This document shows, piece by piece, positions 36,522 to 45,751 of a DNA stretch of 64,000 nucleotides. The notes under the pieces are model-generated. The model saw nothing but the letters and a program-made list of their open reading frames with translations, was not told where the DNA came from and ran no database searches. A program made the translations under genes and the position numbers. Numbering within the stretch: position 1 is the stretch's first letter; the number at the start of each line of letters is the position of its first letter. The DNA lies in NCBI RefSeq assembly GCF_001989615.1, contig NZ_CP019067.1, forward strand, positions 1,116,001 through 1,180,000, written 5' to 3'. Origin of the DNA: Halorientalis sp. IM1011. GTDB taxonomy: Archaea; Halobacteriota; Halobacteria; Halobacteriales; Haloarculaceae.

Positions 36522-37607
36522 TTACCTTCCCTCAACATTAGTAAATACGTTCACAAGGCGATTACCAGCCCGTTCCCAGCTGTACTTTTCTACTAATTCC
36601 TCACCACATTCCGTCAATTCAGTCTTGAGTTCATGATCGTTCAGTACCTTCCAGACTCCCTCTGCGATTTGTTCGGGACGATCTGGATCCGGAAATAGTG
36701 CACAATCACCCAGAACCTCCGGTAGGGCCGCAGCACTAGAAGCAACAACGGGTGTCATTTGGGTCATTGCCTCTAGCGGAGGAAGGCCAAACCCCTCATA
36801 TTTCGACGGATAGAGGAAGATATCTGCATTCTTATAGGCATATTTAAGTTCAGGCTGGGTAAGATACCCCGGAGTCACAATTTGGGAGGACTCTCCAATA
36901 GTGAAGTCTTGAAATATCGACTTGTTTCCAGGGCCAATTATCACAAGTTTATGTGGAACGCCGTAGTTTTCCCGGAGTATGCGATAACTCTCCAGTATAC
37001 CACTAATATTCTTCCGGGGGTTGAGTGACCCTACATATAATATGTAATCATCTGGGAGATCTACCGGAGATTCTAATGACGAATACAGATAGTCATCAGA
37101 GACTCCATTTGGTACGACCGAGATTTTGCTCCTGTCAACAGAAATTATCCGTTCTATCTCGGATTTCGAGAACTCTGAAACCGTCACTATAGCATCCGCT
37201 AATTGTAGTCCTCGAGGTAAGGTAATGGTTCGATATAACCGGTGAGTCGGACTTGACATGCCTCTCAGTGCATTCATGTCATGGGTGCACACTACAACAG
37301 ACGCATCAATTTCTGTAAGTGGGGCGTTTCCATTGGGACAGTACAAGAGATCGATATCGTACTTCTCTATTAACCTCGGGAGAAAAATTCGCTCCCACAG
37401 AATGCCAAAGACCTGACTGTCTCTGAAAAAATAGTCAGATATGAGTTCTTCTTCAGGAAATAATTCAGCTACTGAGTCGTGACCTAAAATAGCAAGGTCA
37501 ATCTCATCGTTCTTTTCGAGTTCTTTTGTTTGATTTATAGCAGTTTGAACTGCCCCCCCTGGCTCTGAGACAGAGAATGTTCTTGCATTCACCCCTACTC
37601 GTATCAT
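36522..37607 (-). CDS. Glycosyltransferase family 4, second
   Basis: A 361-residue GT-B enzyme of the GT4 type. The donor-side motifs are [25 protein letters not shown] and [18 protein letters not shown], the last holding the EX7E acid pair. The N-terminus [12 protein letters not shown] and [13 protein letters not shown] fits the acceptor domain. Its ATG overlaps the sulfatase-fold gene stop by four bases, so they are co-translated. It is AT-rich, unlike that upstream neighbour. Sugar specificity cannot be read. Confidence 0.9.
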   Translation of the reverse strand: MIRVGVNARTFSVSEPGGAVQTAINQTKELEKNDEIDLAILGHDSVAELFPEEELISDYFFRDSQVFGILWERIFLPRLIEKYDIDLLYCPNGNAPLTEIDASVVVCTHDMNALRGMSSPTHRLYRTITLPRGLQLADAIVTVSEFSKSEIERIISVDRSKISVVPNGVSDDYLYSSLESPVDLPDDYILYVGSLNPRKNISGILESYRILRENYGVPHKLVIIGPGNKSIFQDFTIGESSQIVTPGYLTQPELKYAYKNADIFLYPSKYEGFGLPPLEAMTQMTPVVASSAAALPEVLGDCALFPDPDRPEQIAEGVWKVLNDHELKTELTECGEELVEKYSWERAGNRLVNVFTNVEGR

Positions 37608-38866
37608 TCCTTGTACCCCAGCGCACTCAGCCGCCGGTCGATCTCTTCGTCAACCTCGGAGTCGTCACCACTGGCCCCTCCGTTCTCCGCACGAATCCGC
37701 TCGTCGACGTGTGCCTCTAGCTCCTCACGTAACGACCGGTCCGAACAGTCGCCGAACTCCAGGGACCCGGTTTCAGTGTCCCGTTTGCAGAAACACACAC
37801 CACTCTCGGAACGCACCGCGTACCGGCGAACGTGCGCGTGCTCGTCCTCACCGCGAGCCTGCTGGAACACGGACCGATTACCAGATACGTCGAACAGCGA
37901 CGCGCCGACGTACTCTCGGTCCACACCCACGGCGTCACCGATCGTCGCCGCGACGTCGAGCGTACTGACCGGCGTCGAGACCACGTCCCCATCCGCGCCC
38001 CCTGGCGGGCGAACGAACAGCGGCACCTTCGTGATTTCGTCGTGGAGGTAGCGCGGGTGTTCGTAGTAGTCGTGTTCCCCAAAGGCGTCTCCGTGGTCGG
38101 CAGTCACGATCAACAGTGACTCCTCCAGCACGCCACGGGATTCCAATTCGTCCAGAAACTCGCCGACTTGCGCGTCGTTGTACGCGATCTCGGCGTCGTA
38201 GCAGTCGATCAACAGCTGCCGTTCCTCGTCGGTGATCGACTCGGGATCGTCGATGGCCCGCTGGTACAGCGACTGCGCGCGTTTGTCGGACACCCCACCG
38301 CGACCGTACCGCTCGCGGTACTCACCCGGCGGTTCGTACGGGCCGTGGGTGTCCATGTAGTGATTCCACAGGAAGAACGGTTCGTCGTCCAGCGATTCCA
38401 CCCAGGAAATCGACCGCTTATTGATCTCGTCGGCGCGGGCGTAGTGGCGGTTCCGCAGTTTGTCCAGCAGCCGCTGGGCCAGCGCCACCAGTTTGTTGCT
38501 CCCGAAGTGGAGGTCGTCGTCGAACTCAGCGAATCCCCGGTCGAAACCGTAGGCCCGCGACACGAACGGGTTCGAGTGGAAGCCGCCAGTCGCGAAGCCC
38601 TCGTTCGACAGGTCCGAGGCGATCGTTTCCGTCACGAGGTGGTACTTCGCGTCGATCGCCGTGTCGGGATACTCGCCGGTGAGGATGGCCGGCACAGCTT
38701 CGCGAGTGTGGGAACTCGCACTGTAGGCGTTCTCGAACCGGAGACACTCCTCGGCGAGTTCGTCGAGCACGGGGGACGTGTCACGCTCGTAGCCGTAACA
38801 GCCGAGGTGGTCCGCCCGGAGGGCGTCGAAGGAGAGGAGGGCGACATTCTCCCAGTCCCCATGCAT
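37604..38866 (-). CDS. Sulfatase / alkaline phosphatase-fold enzyme
   Basis: A 420-residue protein. The metal-binding start NVALLSFDALRADHLGCYGY and VTADHGDAFGEHDYYEH are typical sulfatase motifs, and HYMDTHGPYEPP is conserved. The usual modified-Cys position (CxPxR) is replaced by a Ser/His-rich SASSHTREAVPAIL segment, so sulfate-ester activity is uncertain; it may be a phosphoglycan transferase or phosphodiesterase. It ends in [10 protein letters not shown], like the remnant at 35155. I chose ATG 38866; ATG 38887 adds seven residues. The gene is GC-rich inside an AT-rich island. It probably modifies the surface glycan. Confidence 0.85.
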   Translation of the reverse strand: MHGDWENVALLSFDALRADHLGCYGYERDTSPVLDELAEECLRFENAYSASSHTREAVPAILTGEYPDTAIDAKYHLVTETIASDLSNEGFATGGFHSNPFVSRAYGFDRGFAEFDDDLHFGSNKLVALAQRLLDKLRNRHYARADEINKRSISWVESLDDEPFFLWNHYMDTHGPYEPPGEYRERYGRGGVSDKRAQSLYQRAIDDPESITDEERQLLIDCYDAEIAYNDAQVGEFLDELESRGVLEESLLIVTADHGDAFGEHDYYEHPRYLHDEITKVPLFVRPPGGADGDVVSTPVSTLDVAATIGDAVGVDREYVGASLFDVSGNRSVFQQARGEDEHAHVRRYAVRSESGVCFCKRDTETGSLEFGDCSDRSLREELEAHVDERIRAENGGASGDDSEVDEEIDRRLSALGYKE

Positions 38867-38921
38867 TATATTCACAGAATAGACCATGCAGTATATGTGT
38901 TACGTGATTTGCGCGAACTTA

Positions 38922-39047
38922 TTAGGATCGGTCGTGGTACCAGAATCTGAGCCGGGGTTCGAGAATAACGGCCAATCCCGCACCGAGGAGAGGTAAGCCC
39001 AGAAGTAACGCCTGTGCTACGAGAAGGACGTCTGACAAGACGACCAT
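38922..39047 (-). CDS. Small membrane protein, 41 residues (candidate)
   Basis: ATG to TAA encodes one hydrophobic helix (VAQALLLGLPLLGAGLAVIL) followed by a polar C-terminus with Arg, Trp and His. It lies between the sulfatase and the GT-C-like gene on the same strand. Length and composition suit a small membrane subunit, but no family is recognised. Confidence 0.45.
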   Translation of the reverse strand: MVVLSDVLLVAQALLLGLPLLGAGLAVILEPRLRFWYHDRS

Positions 39048-39164
39048 GTCCTCGCCTGTCCAGACAAAAACTTGATCAATGGTGAGGATGCGGGCAATTG
39101 TCTAGGTAAAGAAAAGCCCACCGGCCAGAGAACTCGCGATCAACGTTCGAGTTGTCGACTTGGA

Positions 39165-40841
39165 TTACTTTCTGGCATGGATCGTGACCCCGCCATTATC
39201 GTAGACCCTCTGGTAAGAGGTATTCGCGTTGAGGGTCTGTTCTGGTTCCCACCTCAGCCGATACCAATTGCCTCTGAGACGCCAAACCTCGACATCGGTT
39301 CTATATGCAATATACTGGTACTCGTAGTTGAGCAACGTTCCATTTATCAGCTCGTTGTTCAACAATCCCGGATGCCAGAGAGGATTGGGAACGGTCTTCT
39401 GGTGATGTATCCCGCCACGAGCAGCCTGTTTAAAGTCGACTGCCTCGTCGCCGTAATACAAGTCCATATAACCAGTTTGATCAATTCTGTGGTTGGCGAA
39501 CTGCTTTCCCTCGACCTCTTCTGCGGAGAGGTATAGACGCGGTGTGTCCGGATAATCCGGCATAGCCGTCGAGCTGAGGGGATTCGCTAACAGAATCACC
39601 AGCAGGAATCCAGCTGCAACAGTACGAGTGCTGACCCGGCCGGAGTGTAAAAGCCGCGCCAATCCAACACCGATGAGCGTTGCAACGAAGACAGCCCCAT
39701 ACATGTAGACTCTCTGGTATCCAAGTCCCGATCCGACTAAGCCCAGAAGTGCAGCGGAAACAGTCACTCCTGCGGCCGCCTGGAGAAGCCGGACGCGACT
39801 GTCGTCATACCGCCGGAATAAAACCAGTCCGACGATCCCGCCAGCCCCAACAGTGGCCGGTAGATAGAGTTGGCGAAGCAATGAGACAATAAGGGGAGAT
39901 TCAACCACCGTCGCCGCTGCAGGTTGGACTACCTCGAACGATATCGGTAGTTCAGAGAGGCCAACTATCGAGAATATCTTTAGAACTGCCCTTTCAGAGT
40001 ATCCCAGGAGATAGATCCACTGAAGGGCTAATGCGGCAATTCCAAGTGCTGCAACAATCCACATCGTGCCAGGGGAGCGGTGGATACCTATCCAATGAAG
40101 TACGGCCGAATATCCGACAAGGACAGCACCAATGCCAGCGAACAACATCACCGGGATTTTGTGCGTAACTGCGCCGGCCAGCAGGAAAAGCCCCAGTGGG
40201 AGAATATACTGCAAATCTAACTGACGATTGATATTTGTCATCAGTATCACCACAGAACCAGTGAGATAAATTGCCGCCACCGCCAGAGGGGTTGGAGCCA
40301 TCCCAAAGAATAGTGAAGATGCACCGACAGCGGCCACACTTGCGGCGATAATCGGAGCGTCCGAATCGGACGTCAGGCGGCGAGACAGAATTGCTGCGAA
40401 CAGAACGAATACGAGGCCCACGAGGAATGGAAAGACAGCATATGCCAGATCAACGGGCAATCCTGTAATGAGCATCACCTCCGCACCGAAAACATGAAAC
40501 GCAGCTGCTGCTCCGTAAAAGTCTGGAGCGATCGCACTTAGGTCTCCAGTGATGGCGATGATCTGGCTGCGGACCGCGTACGCATCTGGGTCAAAAAACA
40601 TCATGCTTGGAGGGAAGAGATATCCAAATACCCGCGCAGCGGCGGCTAGGATTGCAATCGCTACGACCCCTGCGACCGCTGATGCCCGCGACCCGAAACT
40701 GCCGGCCACCAGCGCACACACAGCTACAGCAAGTCCGAGCGGCAGCCCTGGAAAGAGTGTCCCGGAGATATGGGTATAGAAAACCCCCGTTCCGAAAGTC
40801 AGAGAAGCGCAAATGGCCCCTATTTTGAATCGCTGATCCAC
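39165..40841 (-). CDS. Polytopic membrane protein, GT-C glycosyltransferase-like
   Basis: A 558-residue protein with about 12 hydrophobic helices (1-430) and an external C-terminal domain (about 430-558) rich in Trp/Tyr. The first large loop holds FFDPDAYAVRSQ, an acidic D-x-D-type motif as in GT-C enzymes that use lipid-linked sugars. It may transfer or polymerise sugar units on the outer face. It is not a recognisable AglB. An N-x-T site (NGT) is in the external part. It is moderately AT-rich and belongs to the glycan island. Confidence 0.72.
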   Translation of the reverse strand: MDQRFKIGAICASLTFGTGVFYTHISGTLFPGLPLGLAVAVCALVAGSFGSRASAVAGVVAIAILAAAARVFGYLFPPSMMFFDPDAYAVRSQIIAITGDLSAIAPDFYGAAAAFHVFGAEVMLITGLPVDLAYAVFPFLVGLVFVLFAAILSRRLTSDSDAPIIAASVAAVGASSLFFGMAPTPLAVAAIYLTGSVVILMTNINRQLDLQYILPLGLFLLAGAVTHKIPVMLFAGIGAVLVGYSAVLHWIGIHRSPGTMWIVAALGIAALALQWIYLLGYSERAVLKIFSIVGLSELPISFEVVQPAAATVVESPLIVSLLRQLYLPATVGAGGIVGLVLFRRYDDSRVRLLQAAAGVTVSAALLGLVGSGLGYQRVYMYGAVFVATLIGVGLARLLHSGRVSTRTVAAGFLLVILLANPLSSTAMPDYPDTPRLYLSAEEVEGKQFANHRIDQTGYMDLYYGDEAVDFKQAARGGIHHQKTVPNPLWHPGLLNNELINGTLLNYEYQYIAYRTDVEVWRLRGNWYRLRWEPEQTLNANTSYQRVYDNGGVTIHARK

Positions 40842-40937
40842 GTGTTAGATGTACATGTTGGACCCTTTTAGTTTTTCTAAGCAACCACCTGAAGACGGGG
40901 TCAGCCAGCGCATATCGGAGAGCAAGAGAGTCTGTCG

Positions 40938-41126
40938 CTAACTGATCGTCGTCATGTTACCAGTTTCATCAGCGACAACAGCCTCTACAGAACCATTGAC
41001 GTATTCCTCGACGACGTTCGGCGGTTGAACACCACCGGAGTATGACCGGAAGTTCATGGTTTCCCTCCCGGAGAAGATCACGGACTGAGATACGGTCACG
41101 TCCTTCCCATTACGAAAGCAGAGCGT
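40938..41126 (-). pseudogene. C-terminal remnant of an exported or surface protein
   Basis: In the 322-base gap 40842-41163, a minus-strand frame opens after a TGA and reads NGKDVTVSQSVIFSGRETMN, then VEEYVNGSVEAVVADETGNM, before TAG. It has no start codon that gives a full protein. The beta-rich, Gly/Asn/Thr pattern is like the end of a secreted domain. It is probably a decayed gene; the parent is not identified. Confidence 0.35.
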
Positions 41127-41163
41127 TCAAGGAGTTGTCGGGAGAGTATACAGACATCTGTCG

Positions 41164-42321
41164 ATGAACGTATGTTTTGTAAGTAATGTGGTATATCCCT
41201 TCGTCACTGGCGGCGCACAGAAGCGCGTCCACGAGATCGGGACACGCCTCGCCGAAGAGGGCCACGACGTCACCGTCTACGGCCGGCACTTCTGGGATGG
41301 GCCGAAGGAGATGACCCACGAAGGGATGACCCTCCGCGCCGCAGCGCCAGAGGCCGAACTCTACGAGGACGAGGGACGGCGCTCGATCACAGAGGCGATC
41401 GACTTCTCGGTCCGCCTGCTCCCGACGCTCCGGCGGCATATCGACGAGCACGACCTCGTCGTGGCCTCTGTCTTCCCCTACTTTCCGGTCCTATCCGCAG
41501 AACTCGCGACGCTCCCCGGTGACACGCCGCTGGTCACGACCTGGCACGAGGTCTGGGGCGACTACTGGGACGACTACCTCGGCCGGCTGGCCCCCGGCGG
41601 GAAACTCGTCGAGCGCGTCACGGCCCGGGTCCCCCAGCACCCGATCGCCGTCTCGGGCGTCACCGCCGACAGCCTCGCGACGATGGGGCCGGCCCGCAGC
41701 GAGATCGATGTCGTCCCGAACGGCATCGACGTCGAGCAGATCCGGGGCGCACCCCTCCCCGAGGATTCCTGGCGAGCGGACGGCGAGCCCGGGTTCGACG
41801 TCCTCTTCGCCGGCCGGTTGATCGAGGACAAGCGCGTGGACGTCCTCCTGGAAGCCTTCGACGCGGTCGCGACCGACCACGACGCCACGCTGGGCATCGT
41901 CGGCGACGGCCCGGAGCGCGAGCGCCTGCAGCACCTCGCGGACGACCTCGACACCGCGGATCGGATCACGTTCCTCGGCTTCCTCGAGGAGTACGAAGAC
42001 GTCCTCGGACACATGCGCGTCGCAGACGTGTTCGCCTCGCCCTCCACGCGAGAGGGGTTCGGCATCACCTACGCGGAGGCGATGGCCGCGGACTGTCTCG
42101 TCGTCGGTGCCGACCACCCGGACTCGGCCGCCGACGAGGTCATCGGCGACGCCGGCCTGCTGGCCGAGCCGACGGTCGACGGCGTCGCCAGCGCGCTCCG
42201 ATCGGCCCTCTCGGGCGAACGCCCGGCAACCGACCCGACGGAACGAGCCGAGCTATTCGACTGGGACGCCGTCGCGGAGCAGGCCGAATCCGTTTACCGC
42301 CGCGCCGTCGACTCTGCGTAA
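41164..42321 (+). CDS. Glycosyltransferase family 4, third
   Basis: A 385-residue GT4 enzyme. N-terminal: MNVCFVSNVVYPFVTGGAQ. Donor domain: DVLFAGRLIEDKRVDVLLEAF, LGIVGDGPERERLQ, and FASPSTREGFGITYAEAMAA. It is GC-rich with ordinary haloarchaeal codon use, unlike the AT-rich glycan genes next to it, so it marks the return to chromosomal composition or a different origin. It probably adds a sugar to a lipid-linked oligosaccharide. Sugar and linkage are unknown. Confidence 0.92.
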   Translation: MNVCFVSNVVYPFVTGGAQKRVHEIGTRLAEEGHDVTVYGRHFWDGPKEMTHEGMTLRAAAPEAELYEDEGRRSITEAIDFSVRLLPTLRRHIDEHDLVVASVFPYFPVLSAELATLPGDTPLVTTWHEVWGDYWDDYLGRLAPGGKLVERVTARVPQHPIAVSGVTADSLATMGPARSEIDVVPNGIDVEQIRGAPLPEDSWRADGEPGFDVLFAGRLIEDKRVDVLLEAFDAVATDHDATLGIVGDGPERERLQHLADDLDTADRITFLGFLEEYEDVLGHMRVADVFASPSTREGFGITYAEAMAADCLVVGADHPDSAADEVIGDAGLLAEPTVDGVASALRSALSGERPATDPTERAELFDWDAVAEQAESVYRRAVDSA

Positions 42322-42351
42322 CGACCGCCCGACGACGGCCCCCACCGCCCC

Positions 42352-43353
42352 TCACCGAGTCACGTTCACCCAGAGATGCAGGTCCCGGTAGGCCGTGGCC
42401 TCGGAGGCGTCCTCGGGGGCTGAGCCCCTGTACAGCAGGTACTGCAGGCGCAACCGCTCGCCGGTCATCGTCGGGTCGATCGACCGGCGCTGTTGCCAGC
42501 TCTCGTTCGCCGCGATTTCGGGCGTGGTGAACCGGTCGATCTCCTCGCGGTCCAGCACCCGTGTCGAGTTGTTCACCGTCTCGACCCGCTGGAGCTGGAC
42601 CACCACCGCATAACGCGTCGGCTCGTGTTCGTGGTTGCCGACGCCGACGATCACCGACTGGCTCTCACCCACCGTGAAGTTCTGCGGGTAGCCGTCTGCG
42701 ACCCGATCGCCGTCTTCGTTCTCGGTCAGGAGGTAGAACTCGGTGAACCGCTCGCCGTCCGAGGGGACCAGCACGGCGTACCCGACGGTCGAGACGGCCA
42801 GCAGAAGAGCCACCACCAGCAGGACGTTCAGCGCCGCGTCCGCCCGCGAAGCGGGCTCGAACAGCTCCCGACGCCCCGCCGCCACCCACGACCGGTAGGG
42901 CACGCTGAACCGCTCCTCGGGGGGCAGCGCCCACCGACGCACGGCGGCGAGCACGACCGAGCCCGTGGTCACGGCCCCCACGGCCAGCGCGACGGGCAGG
43001 AGGCGGATGCCCCACGGCGTGAAGTTCAGCGCCAGTCCGAGCAGTGGGACGACGGCGATACTCAGGCCGAAGGAGAGTGCCACACGCTCGAGGCCGTCGA
43101 TGCCGCTCTCCCGGGCGTCCTCGTCGTCGACCGGCGTCGACGCCTCGGGGAAGAGCGCTGCCAGCAGCGCGTAGCCCGGACAGAAGAGCACGAAGGGGAG
43201 CCCGACCACCACCCGCAGCGGCGTCTCGCGAACGCCCGGGACGGTGACCGAGAGCAGTGTCAGGACCACCAGCGCGACGACGGCCGCCAGGTCGGCCGGT
43301 AGCCGCCGTACTGGCCGCGGGAGCATGAGCCACCAGGTCCCGGAACGCGACAT
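42352..43353 (-). CDS. DUF1616 family membrane protein
   Basis: A 333-residue protein. Four or five hydrophobic helices fill the first 185 residues (ALVVLTLLSVTVPG, LPFVLFCPGYALLAALF, ALSFGLSIAVVPLLGLAL, and others). A beta-rich external domain follows (about 195-333), with N-x-S/T sites. The N-terminal pattern and GLPFVLFCPGYALL match DUF1616, found in archaea near surface-glycan or MoxR clusters. The function is unknown. It starts the minus-strand part of the envelope cluster. Confidence 0.85.
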   Translation of the reverse strand: MSRSGTWWLMLPRPVRRLPADLAAVVALVVLTLLSVTVPGVRETPLRVVVGLPFVLFCPGYALLAALFPEASTPVDDEDARESGIDGLERVALSFGLSIAVVPLLGLALNFTPWGIRLLPVALAVGAVTTGSVVLAAVRRWALPPEERFSVPYRSWVAAGRRELFEPASRADAALNVLLVVALLLAVSTVGYAVLVPSDGERFTEFYLLTENEDGDRVADGYPQNFTVGESQSVIVGVGNHEHEPTRYAVVVQLQRVETVNNSTRVLDREEIDRFTTPEIAANESWQQRRSIDPTMTGERLRLQYLLYRGSAPEDASEATAYRDLHLWVNVTR

Positions 43354-43415
43354 TGGCGTGACTGTTGCTCGGACGAACTGAAAAAGCGACCGGTTACGAG
43401 GGCGACAGGACCCCC

Positions 43416-45632
43416 TCAGTTGCCGGCCGCCTCGCGGTCTTCGAGGATGGTGGCCGCCCGGTCGAGCGTCCGCTCGGCCCGGTCGGTCGGGACCGGCGAC
43501 TGCGCGAACGCCGCCCGCTCGTAGCTGTCGATCACCTGCTCCAGTTCCGTGCGGTCGCTCTCGTCCAGCGCATCCGTCACGGCCGCGTACACCTCACGGT
43601 GCGTGCCGTCCGCGGGGACGTCGTGCTCGGCTGCGAGCGCGTCCCGCACGGCCGCGTACGCAGCCATCACGGCCGCGTCCGTCTCACCCTCGTCGAACCG
43701 CTCCCGTGCCGCGGCCAGCGGTGACGCGTCCCCGGTCGACTCGGTGTCCGCCCCGTTCTCGCTGGGTTCCTCGGTGTCCACCGCGTTCGCGACGACGATC
43801 GGGTCGTCGTCCGACCCGTCCCCTGCTTCCCGTTCTCGCCAGAGGTACGCGGCCGCTCCACCGAGCGCTACCAGGACCAGCAGGACCACGGCGACGATCG
43901 GGAGAAGCCAGCCGGAAAGGAGTGACCCCGTCCCGTCGTCGCCGCCGTCGCCACCAGCACCGTCGCCACCGACCCCGCCCCCGTCCTGCTCGGCCGGTCC
44001 GAGCGTCACGGTCGCGTTCGCCCGTGAGGCCTCGAGGTTCGTCCCGTCAGCCTGGTAGACGACCGACACCGACGCGGTCCCGTTCGCCGCCGTCGGGGTG
44101 CCGGGGACCGACGCCGTCGCCGCGAACCGCCCGTCCCCGTCGGTCCGTACCGTCGTCGCGACGCTCCCGTCCACGAGCACCCTGAGCCGCTGTTCGGGGA
44201 CGGCCCTGCCCTCGGCCGTCCGGAGCGTCCCGTCCACGTCCACCGACTCGGTGCCGTTCGACTCGGCGTCGAGCGAGAGCGACGTCGGCGTGGACTCGAC
44301 CGTCACCGTCGCGGCCTCGCCCGCCGCGGTCAGCGCCCGGTCGTCCTGCGCGACGCGGGCCGCCACCGTCCGGGAGCCGTCGAGCACGGTCGCCGGCACC
44401 GTCGCGTTCAGCCGAAACCCGCCGTCCGCGTCGGTCCTCACGACGCCCAGGCGCTCGTCGCCGAGCGTCACTTCGACGGGCACGTCGGGCGCGCCGACCC
44501 CATCGGCACCGACCCGCCCGGTGACGGTGAGATCGTCCGCGAAACTCACCGTCGTCGGTTCCGGGGTGACCGTCACCGACGGTTCGACCGGTTCGATCGT
44601 CGCGTCGACGGTGTCGGTCGAGCGCAGGTAGCGCGACGCGTCGGCGGGCGCGAACGCCACGTCAAGCGACTGTGACCCGACCGGTTGCGTCGTCGGGCGA
44701 AACTCGAAGGAGAACCGGCCGTCGGCGTCGGTCGTCGTCGTCACGGACCGGCCGGCCACGGTGAACCGCGTCCGGTGGTCGGCGACCGCCGTCCCGTTCT
44801 CGGTCGCGAGCCGTCCCGTGATCGTCAGCGGATCGTCGAACGAGGCGGTCCCGTTGCCGGCCTCGACCGTCAGCGACGTGCCGACGAACACGGCCGCCTC
44901 GATCGCCGACTGCTGGCTGCTGACGTTCTCCTGGAGTCGCTCGATGGTCGTGGTCGCCTCGGACAGATCCGCGTTCGGCGACTCCGAGAGTCGGCCGTAG
45001 AGCCGCCGCAGCGAGGAGCCGTTGTCCCGGATGCGCTGTGCCGGCTCCCTGAGAGTCCGGGCCACCATCCGCGCGCGTGTGGCGTTCCCCTGCTCCCTCG
45101 CCTCGCGGTATCGTTCGAACCCCTCGCGATACCGTTCGACTGCGTCGACAAACGACGACTGGTTCTCCTGTGCTTGGCCGTACGTCTCGGCCTGCTCGTC
45201 GTCCTCGTCGCCGTCGGTCTCGCCGGCCACGTCGACGAACTGGTCGAGTCGCTCGTCGTACCCGTCGCCCAGAATCTCCGACGCCTGCTCGTACTGCCCC
45301 TGGCTCAGGTTGATCGCACTGCCCCCGAGCCGGTCGGCGAGTTCGCCCTGCAACCAGCGCGACACCGCCTCGAGGTCGCCCTCCGACCCCGCCTCGTCCG
45401 GGTCCTCGTGTCTCGTCGACTCGTTGTCGTCACCGTCCGATTCCTGCGCCGCGGCGACGCCGACCGGCGCGCGCCAGCCGTCCGCCGCCGCACCGACCGT
45501 CGTGTCCCCCGCGGCCCCCACCTCGGCGATGGCCGTCCCACCCTGGGATTCCGACGCCGTGAGGGCGCCGGGGACCCACCAGCAGGTGGCGACGAGCAGC
45601 ACCGCCGCGACCGCAACTCCGAAGCGTCTCAC
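43416..45632 (-). CDS. Exported protein with Ig-like repeats, C-terminal membrane helix and DUF4129-like tail
   Basis: A 738-residue protein. Signal peptide (about 6-25, AVAAVLLVATCWWVPG); an alpha-helical region (80-240); three or four Ig-like repeats (about 245-545; each has DGxFxxxATVP-type strands); a Gly-rich linker; one helix (about 575-597, WLLPIVAVVLLVLVALGG); and a cytosolic tail (about 600-738) with AAVMAAYAAVRDALAAEHD, matching DUF4129-like C-termini. DUF4129 proteins occur with MoxR and DUF58. The outside is likely sensory or adhesive. Confidence 0.78.
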   Translation of the reverse strand: MRRFGVAVAAVLLVATCWWVPGALTASESQGGTAIAEVGAAGDTTVGAAADGWRAPVGVAAAQESDGDDNESTRHEDPDEAGSEGDLEAVSRWLQGELADRLGGSAINLSQGQYEQASEILGDGYDERLDQFVDVAGETDGDEDDEQAETYGQAQENQSSFVDAVERYREGFERYREAREQGNATRARMVARTLREPAQRIRDNGSSLRRLYGRLSESPNADLSEATTTIERLQENVSSQQSAIEAAVFVGTSLTVEAGNGTASFDDPLTITGRLATENGTAVADHRTRFTVAGRSVTTTTDADGRFSFEFRPTTQPVGSQSLDVAFAPADASRYLRSTDTVDATIEPVEPSVTVTPEPTTVSFADDLTVTGRVGADGVGAPDVPVEVTLGDERLGVVRTDADGGFRLNATVPATVLDGSRTVAARVAQDDRALTAAGEAATVTVESTPTSLSLDAESNGTESVDVDGTLRTAEGRAVPEQRLRVLVDGSVATTVRTDGDGRFAATASVPGTPTAANGTASVSVVYQADGTNLEASRANATVTLGPAEQDGGGVGGDGAGGDGGDDGTGSLLSGWLLPIVAVVLLVLVALGGAAAYLWREREAGDGSDDDPIVVANAVDTEEPSENGADTESTGDASPLAAARERFDEGETDAAVMAAYAAVRDALAAEHDVPADGTHREVYAAVTDALDESDRTELEQVIDSYERAAFAQSPVPTDRAERTLDRAATILEDREAAGN

Positions 45633-45751
45633 TGTTACCGGCCGTTAGCGGACGGGACTATTATTTCTTACCAGTTTACTGTGATATGATCGCCGGATCG
45701 CCCCCTGTCGCATCCAGAACCTTCAATTGCGCGCCCATTCATCCGGCGGAC

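Noticed and set aside
42300-42360. Glycosyltransferase and DUF1616 overlap as a fusion
   Set aside because: The genes converge with separate stops 30 bases apart; no fusion.
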